Of a DNA stretch of 64,000 nucleotides, positions 58,301-64,000 are shown one piece after another. Source of the DNA: Paulownia fortunei (Eukaryota > Streptophyta > Magnoliopsida > Lamiales > Paulowniaceae). The notes beneath the pieces were generated by a model. The model was given only the letters and a program-made list of their open reading frames with translations, did no database searches and was not told the origin of the DNA. The stretch lies in NCBI GenBank assembly GCA_019321725.1, contig CM033106.1:21078965-21142964 (forward strand). The letters run 5' to 3'. The number at the start of each line of letters is the position of its first letter. Within the stretch, counting starts at the first letter, position 1. A program made the position numbers and the translations under genes.

Positions 58301-58560
58301 CTCATATCTTTTTTTTTAAAAGGATTATGCAATATAAAATAATACCAATTCATTTTTTGAAATTATTGCTTATTTTTTCATAGATATAGAGAAAGGGGTA
58401 TTTTTGGTATTTTTAGTAAAATACTATTAATTTTTTTGACAAAATGATACTAAAAGGTAAATCATTGCTAAAAACTTGGACTTTAGAAAAAAGGTTCCAA
58501 ACTTTAGAGAAGGTAGATATGAATAACCGATCATAAGTTAATTAATATTAAAACCAGCTT
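55331..58560. other. Long AT-rich spacer
   Basis: More than 3 kb without a recognisable gene or transposon end. It includes ACGTACATACAC/ATATAT-type simple sequence (about 56230-56400), a two-unit minisatellite at 57473 and poly-A/poly-T runs. The open frames at 58032-58246 overlap on opposite strands and have no domain. Confidence 0.45.
57473..57537 (+). repeat. Two-unit tandem repeat, about 32 bp
   Basis: CTAAACAATAATATCAGAGT TATTTACGT and CTAAACAATAATATAAGAGT TATTTATGC stand side by side with three differences. Confidence 0.8.
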
Positions 58561-58562
58561 AC

Positions 58563-58564
<2 letters not shown>

Positions 58565-58593
<29 letters not shown>

Positions 58594-58612
58594 TATATAT
58601 ATATATATATGA
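58565..58612. repeat. Compound TG/TA microsatellite
   Basis: A short TG run is followed by a TA run interrupted by TATTATA. Confidence 0.9.
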
Positions 58613-58647
58613 GTTAATTTTGACCCCAATTTGTTGTATACATGCGG

Positions 58648-59411
58648 TGTTGGTGTTTAATTATTAAAGAAATTATAAACAAAAATATTGAAATTATGGT
58701 AAGCATAATATTTCAAGAAATTGTTGAAATAAATGGGGTGAATTAGAAAAGTCTCAAATTTAATGAAAAGTTTTGAAACTTGAAAATGTATCTCTAATTT
58801 AATAAAAAAGTTTTGAAATTTCAAATGGTGTCTAATGGATATGAACAGTCATAAGGGTACACATAAAGAGTTGTAATTGTTCATTAACATTAATGGGACG
58901 CGATGAATAAACACATATATTCATAAGCAAGAGGTGCATGGTAAGGGTTGTGAACCTTCATAAAGAAATGCAGCGTGAACTATTAGATCGCAACTATATC
59001 TTAAGGGATGCAATTTAATGGTTCATATTGATTCTAATTAAGAGACATGATCAATCACGATAAGGCACCTAAACATCTATAAATAGATCCCCTCCCCTCT
59101 CATTTCATTTTCTCTATACCAAATCAATTCATATTCAATTGATTTCTCTCTTCTTCCTCCTACTAAAATATATTTTGATATTTTAGTATTTTTATTCTCT
59201 TTTGAGAAGTATATAATCGAGCTTTCGGTTCGCCCGATAAAATTAGTATAGTGTTATACTAATTTTATAAAGAAATGTTGTATTTTGGAAGACAGACGTC
59301 CAAATTCCTATAACACCGTGTAGAGGACGAAATCTGTCTTAAGAAAATTAGCTTTGTGCTTACCTCACTTCAGCTGAAATACAATCTCCTTTCGACACAG
59401 TACAACCAACA
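58648..59411 (+). repeat. 5' LTR of the copia element
   Basis: Starts TGTTGGTGTTTAATTATT and ends GTACAACCAACA (TGTTGG/CCAACA symmetry), 764 bp. The start agrees with the first six bases of the 3' LTR at 63869. It contains the promoter below. The five bases TGCGG at 58643-58647 would be the left target duplication. Confidence 0.75.
59077..59086 (+). promoter_or_regulatory. LTR TATA box
   Basis: CTATAAATAG, a good plant TATA box, with a pyrimidine-rich leader (CCCCTCCCCTCTCATTTC) downstream, where element transcription would start. Confidence 0.7.
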
Positions 59412-59432
59412 ATTTTAAGATAGTTTTTTCGG

Positions 59433-60746
59433 ATGGCTATTACTGAAGTGCTAACTAATGTAAGAAATGGAGCAGCTACTAGTTCCAATCCGGTAATCAT
59501 GCCTCAAGATTCCCAACATGAAAAATCAAAGAAATTTATCGGAGTTGATTTCAAGAGATGGCAGCAAAAGATGTTGTTCTATCTCACCACCATGAACCTA
59601 GCAAGGTTCTTGACAGAAGATGCTCCCACCATTCCGGAGGAAGAAAGAGATCCCCAAAAATGAGTTGCCCTTGATGCATCACAGCGACTTTTTATGTAGG
59701 AATTATGTGCTCAATGGACTAGATAACACATTATATAATGTGTATTGTTCAGTCAAAATAGCAAAAGAGCTGTGGAATTCTCTTGACAAGAAGTACAAGA
59801 CGGAAGATGCCGACATAAAGAAGTTTGTCGTTGGTAAATTTCTTGACTTCAAAATGGTTGATACCAAAACTGTTATTAGCCAGGTACAAGAGATGCACAT
59901 CATCCTACATGATATTCTAGTTGAGGGATGATGCTGAACGAATCTTTCCAAGTTGTTGCTCTAATTGAGAAGTTGTCTCCATTATAGAAAGACTTCAAGA
60001 ACTATCTCAAGAATAAACACAAAGAGATGACAATGGATGATCTGATTGTTCGTCTTCAAATTGAGGAAGACAACAGGGTTGTAGAAAAAAAGGTTTCTAC
60101 TAACCAGATAGAGGCCAAAGCCAACATGGTAGAGGACTCCAAAGCCAAGAAGGGCAAGAAGATGAAGCATCCTGGCTCGTCCAAAGACAAGAATGCAAAA
60201 CAGTTCAAGGGTAATTGCTACAACTATGGCAAGCCGAACCACAAGACGAAAGATTGTCGACTTTTGAAGAAGGACAATTAGAACCAGGCTAACGTGACCG
60301 AAGATAAGACAGTTCTAATAGACAAGTCGGACCTAATACTCTCGCCTGTTGTGTTTGAAACCAACTTGGTGGATAATCCGAGGGAATGGTGGATCGACAC
60401 AGGAGCTACACGCCACATTTGCTCGGACAAGGAGATGTTCTCCACATATATTCTGATCAATAGAAGGAAGCTATTTATGGGCAACTCATCAACTTCCAAC
60501 ATAGTCGGATTGGGAAAAGTGGTACTAAAGATGACATCAAGCAAGGAGCTTACCCTAATTGATGTACTACATGTTCCAGATATCCGAAAGAATTTGGTAT
60601 CTGGTTCATTATTTGTCAAAAGTTGGTTTAGACTAGTATTTGAATTCGACAAATTTGTACTGACCAAAAATGGTCAATTTGTAAGAAAGGGATATGTAGT
60701 CAAAGGACTACTTCAAATGAATGTAATACCTGTACAAAACTCTTGA
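59433..60746 (+). pseudogene. Copia gag and protease
   Basis: Gag starts at the ATG at 59433 (MAITEVLTNVRNGAATSS) and continues GVDFKRWQQKMLFYLTTMNL. A frameshift near 59660 moves the reading to HSDFLCRNYVLNGLDNTLYN and KELWNSLDKKYKTEDADIKK. Another near 59930 and a TAG in place of Trp (59985-59987) precede KDFKNYLKNKHKEMTMDDLI. The zinc knuckle CYNYGKPNHKTKDC has its second Cys replaced by Tyr. After a stop at 60281 the protease opens at 60294 with [20 protein letters not shown]; its D-T-G (Asp codon 60396-60398) is intact. The protease and linker end at the stop at 60746. Confidence 0.85.
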
Positions 60747-61833
60747 AAGCAATAAAAGTTTATCTTCTATTTACTTGCTTGAGTCTTCTTCTTTATAGAA
60801 CTGTAGAGTAGGTAATATTAATCAAGCTTCTCTAAGAAAGCTGACAGGTTTAAGCCTTGTACCTAAACTTGGTACTGATGAAAAACACAAATATGAAATT
60901 TATGTTGAAGCTAAATTTGCTAAAAAATCTTTTAGTTCACCTGAAAGAAGTAGCAAACCTCTAAACTTGATACATAGTGATAGATGTGATCTAAAGTTAG
61001 TTCAAAGTCGAAGTGGTAAAAAGTATTTTATTACCTTCATTTATAATCACACTAGATATTGTTATGTATATTTACTAAGTAGTAAAGATGGGGCTTTGGA
61101 TGCTTTCGTCACTTATAAAAATGAAGTTGAAAATCAACTTGATGGGACAATTAAAGTATTAAGATCCGACAGAGGTGGAGAATATGATTCATCATATTTT
61201 GGTGAGTTATGTACTAAGTTTGGAATTATTCACCAAACTACATCTCCATATATGCCTTAGAACTTTTAAAGACATGGTTAATGTTATGCTTATTAGTTCT
61301 CGATTACCTCAAAACTTATGGAGGGAAGTTGTTCTTACAGCTAACTTTATTTTAAATAGAGTTCCTCACAAGAAAATTGGATTAATACCTTATGAAATGT
61401 GGAAATGTAGAATGTCTTCCTATAAATACTTGAAAGTGTGGGGGTGTCTAGCTAAAGTAGCTATACCACCTCCTACAAAGGTCAAGTTAGGTCCTAAAAC
61501 TGTTGATTGCACTTTTATGGATATACAATAAACAGTGGTGCATACAGACTTTTGGTACATAAATTTGATATAAGTGACATTTATGTGAACACAATCATCG
61601 AATCCAGAGATATTGAATTCCTTGAAGATATGTTCCCCTCTAAAGGAGATATTCAAAAGAATACTCAAAAGAGAACACATGAAGCTACGTTTAAGAATGA
61701 TATAAGATCTAAAGTAGCTAAATCTTTTGATTCAGATTTTATGACATATATGATTGAGAATAAACTTCAAACTTTTAATGAGGCTATGGCTAGTCCAGAA
61801 GCTCCATTCTGGAAGGAAGCTATAAATAGTTAA
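60747..61833 (+). pseudogene. Copia integrase, missing the catalytic Glu
   Basis: The pre-integrase remnant is short (VGNINQASLRKL). The core has HSDRCDLKLVQSRSGKKYFI (first Asp) and VLRSDRGGEYDSSYFGELC (second Asp). At 61257-61259 the reading jumps from TTSPYMP to FKDMVNVMLISSRLPQNLW. The usual segment holding N-G-x-A-E-R-K-N is gone, and with it the third catalytic residue; the frame also shifts. Then follow KVWGCLAKVAIPPPTKVKLG, SDIYVNTIIESRDIEFLEDM and the linker to RT, ending at the stop at 61833. Confidence 0.85.
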
Positions 61834-63262
61834 ATTGAATTTATTCTAGGCAATAATACCTGGCAATTAGTTGATATTCCTTCGAGAACTAAACTAATTA
61901 GATATATATGGATTTTTAAGAAAACGTTAAAGGCAGACGGTTCAATTAATAAATACAAGGCTAGACTTGTTGCCAAAGGATATCGTCAGAAGGAAGGTGT
62001 TGACTGTTTTGACACTTATTCACCGGTAACAACGATTACATCAATTCAGATCTTAATAGCCATAGCAGCCTTATATGATTTGCACATACATCAGATGGAT
62101 GTAAAAATTGTATTTTTAAATGGAGATCGGGATGAAGAAATTTACATAGAGCAACCTGATGGCTTCAAAGTAAAAGGACAAGAACACAAAGTGTGTAGAC
62201 TTGTCAAATCTCTTTATGGGTTGAAACAAGCCCCTAAACAATGGTACAAGAAATTTGACAATGTCATGAAAAGGAACGAGTTCACCATAAATGACTGTGA
62301 TAAATGTGTATACTCCAAGAAATTTGGAGAAACACATATACTTATTTGTCTTTATGAAAATGACAAGTTCATATTAGGAACTAATATAAAAGTCATCAAT
62401 AAGACAAAGAAAATGTTCACCAATAACTTTGAAATGAAAGATATGGGTGAAGTTGATATGATCTTGGGAATGAAGATCTCTAAAACACCTAATGGGATAT
62501 CTTTATCTCAATCATATTATGTTGATAAAGTGGTTGAGAGATTTAAGTCCCATAGTATTAAAGAGACAAATAATCCATTTCTACCGTATATTATTCTTCA
62601 CAAGAATACTGGAAATGAAAATCAACAGTTAGAATATTCCCAAATCATTGAAAGCCTAATGTACTTAATGAATTGTACAAGGCCAGACATAGCTTACGTT
62701 GTAAGTAAGCTAAGTAGATTTACAAATAACCTAAGTAATGATCACTGAAGTGCATTATTTAGAGTATTGGGATACTTAAAAAGAACCCAGGAAGTATGCA
62801 TTACACTATGGAAAATATCCTTCAGTTATTGAAGGATATAGTGATGCAAATTGAATTTCAGATAGTGATGAATCCAAGTCAACTAGTGGCTATATATTTA
62901 CTCTTGGTGGTGGTGCTATATCATGAAAATCTTCTAAACAGACATGTATAGCTCGTTCCACTATGGAATCCGAGTTTATAACATTAGATAAAACTGGAGA
63001 AGAGGCGGAATGGTTAAGACATTTTGTAGAAGATGTTCCAATATGGTCAAAACTAGTGCCAGCAATATGTATTCAATGCGATAGCCAAACAGCTATAGCT
63101 AGGGCACAAAATATTGTATATAATGGTAAGTCACGACATATTCGTCGAAGACATAATACTGTTAGGCAGTTGCTCTCTAATGGAACTATATCAATTGATT
63201 TTATAAAATCAAATGATAACCTAGCGGATCCATTTACTAAGGGATTATCAAGAGAGCAATAG
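61834..63262 (+). pseudogene. Copia reverse transcriptase and RNase H
   Basis: RT starts with NNTWQLVDIPS and KYKARLVAKGYRQKEGVDCF after the stop at 61833. It continues in the open frame 62080-62748 with HQMDVKIVFLNGD, EQPDGFKVKGQEHKVCRLVK and SLYGLKQAPKQWYKKFDNVM. The catalytic YVDD is YEND (62353-62364). RNase H follows with YSDANxISDSDESKSTSGY, STMESEFITLDKTGEEAEWL and SRHIRRRHNTVRQLL to NLADPFTKGLSREQ, stop at 63262. Three TGA codons (62746, 62852, 62924) replace conserved Trp. The loss of Val and the first Asp at the polymerase site means it cannot work. Confidence 0.9.
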
Positions 63263-63858
63263 ACTGCACATCAAGGGAAATGAATTTTAAGCCTAAAGAA
63301 TGAATGAGTCATCTTAATGGAAATCTAACCTAGCGACTGGAGATCCCACAGACTAGGATCAATATGAAAACTAAGTTATGAATGACTCAATTGGAAGCAT
63401 TTAGGAATTTAATTCCTTCACATTTCTAGGATACTAATAAGTGCTACCTACCAAATGGTTAAGAATAAGCATTGCTTTTAATGATGCCTATATCTTGTAA
63501 AGTACAAGTGGAATATAGTATGATACTTTTTATAGGACATCACTTATGTGAGTGTGAACATGGTCGGTTCTACGAGAATTTTGATAGGGGAATTCTTTAA
63601 AACACTTACAGAACCCAAGAGAGTTCATGACCAAATAATGAACACAATAAAGAACCAAACTCGATATGAGAGTTAGTGTGTGGAGTCTATTAATTGGGCT
63701 TACAATAACGACTCACGGTTCAAAACTTAGAGTTCACTGATTAGCCGATAAGCTTTTACTAGGGAAGGTTCAAAGTAAAAGCTACCTATCTCGATGTACT
63801 ATCTTTCAGACAGTATTCTTCTTCATATTCCTTGATTTATGTTGACTTCTACCATTCA
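63263..63858 (+). other. Non-coding tail of the copia element
   Basis: About 600 bases between the pol stop and the polypurine tract, without a frame or extra ORF. This is the usual 3' untranslated region of the family. Confidence 0.6.
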
Positions 63859-63868
63859 TGTGGGGGAT
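63859..63868 (+). other. Polypurine tract of the copia element
   Basis: TGTGGGGGAT immediately before TGTTGG, the 3' LTR start. Primer for plus-strand synthesis. Confidence 0.8.
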
Positions 63869-63874
63869 TGTTGG
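63869..63874 (+). repeat. Start of the 3' LTR
   Basis: TGTTGG, equal to the first six bases of the 5' LTR. The sequence then switches to a MITE. The rest of the LTR would lie beyond the window. Confidence 0.65.
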
Positions 63875-64000
63875 TAGGGGTGTTCATTCGGTTCGACCGA
63901 ACTGAACCGAACCAAAATTTTGGTTCGTCAAAATTAAAAACTGAAAATCAAACCGAATTAATTAATTCGGTTCAGTTTTAACCAAATTTTTTTTCCATTT
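63875..64000 (+). mobile_element. MITE (hAT-like, GGTTCG-rich), partial
   Basis: Starts TAGGGGTGTTCATTCGGTTC, a terminus typical of a widespread plant hAT-like MITE group. It is followed by alternating CGGTTCG and CCGAAC words that can fold back on themselves, then AAACCGAATTAATTAATTCGG. It lies six bases inside the 3' LTR and continues past the window. Confidence 0.7.

Larger units (their letters stand above)
58648..64000 (+). mobile_element. Ty1/copia retrotransposon, near full length, 3' end outside window
   Basis: Order: 5' LTR (58648-59411), gag, protease, integrase, RT and RNase H (59433-63262), non-coding tail, polypurine tract (63859-63868), and the first bases of a 3' LTR interrupted by a MITE. 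The domain order protease-integrase-RT-RNase H is that of copia. There are several frameshifts, a deletion removing the integrase Glu and a replaced RT active site, so it is inactive. The lineage is not assigned. Confidence 0.85.

Overview
This is a gene-poor, AT-rich stretch of a flowering-plant nuclear genome, most likely a eudicot; I cannot name the species. It holds Ty1/copia and Ty3/gypsy LTR retrotransposons, hAT, CACTA and Harbinger DNA transposons, a plastid 23S rRNA fragment, and one decayed plant DUF241 family gene. No intact protein-coding gene, tRNA gene or complete rRNA gene was recognised. Nearly every coding remnant carries stops, frameshifts or lost catalytic residues, so this looks like an old, silenced repeat graveyard.

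Layout. 0-2 kb: a DUF241 pseudogene with its TATA box but a lost start codon. 2.0-9.1 kb: the 3' part of a Sirevirus-like copia element on the minus strand (3' LTR, polypurine tract, envelope-like ORF, pol). 9.1-14.9 kb: a chromovirus-like Ty3/gypsy element, also minus, inserted in the Sirevirus gag; it has lost RNase H and most of the integrase and carries a 723-bp tandem duplication across its integrase/LTR junction. 14.9-22 kb: very AT-rich DNA with a 711-bp hAT-like element (perfect 8-bp target duplication), a long inverted repeat, and three or four copies of an unclassified repeat. 22-33 kb: an Athila-like Ty3/gypsy element on the minus strand, broken by two solo-LTR insertions, one of which contains a third solo LTR. 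34-39 kb: a pair of about 2.2-kb LTRs around only 627 bp of non-coding DNA, a non-autonomous element. 39-40.3 kb: a non-autonomous hAT element. 41-41.6 kb: an organelle-like patch with the rrn23 piece. 42-44.9 kb: the 5' end of a second Sirevirus-like element on the plus strand. 44.9-49.7 kb: a decayed hAT element with a recognisable transposase, whose ends match the 39-kb element. 50.0-50.6 kb: a 615-bp solo LTR with a perfect target duplication. 51.5-53.3 kb: a CACTA TNP2 fragment running straight into a Harbinger transposase exon. 53.6-55.3 kb: unassigned gene-like fragments. 58.6-64 kb: an almost complete but dead copia element on the plus strand, whose 3' LTR is interrupted by a MITE at the window edge.

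The parts do not form a pathway. They record successive insertion, solo-LTR recombination, deletion and point-mutation decay. Tryptophan codons turned into TGA or TAG recur and fit deamination of methylated cytosine. The most unusual structures are the 723-bp duplication, the autonomous/non-autonomous hAT pair, the coding-free LTR pair, the CACTA-Harbinger junction, and a palindrome cluster inside a solo LTR.
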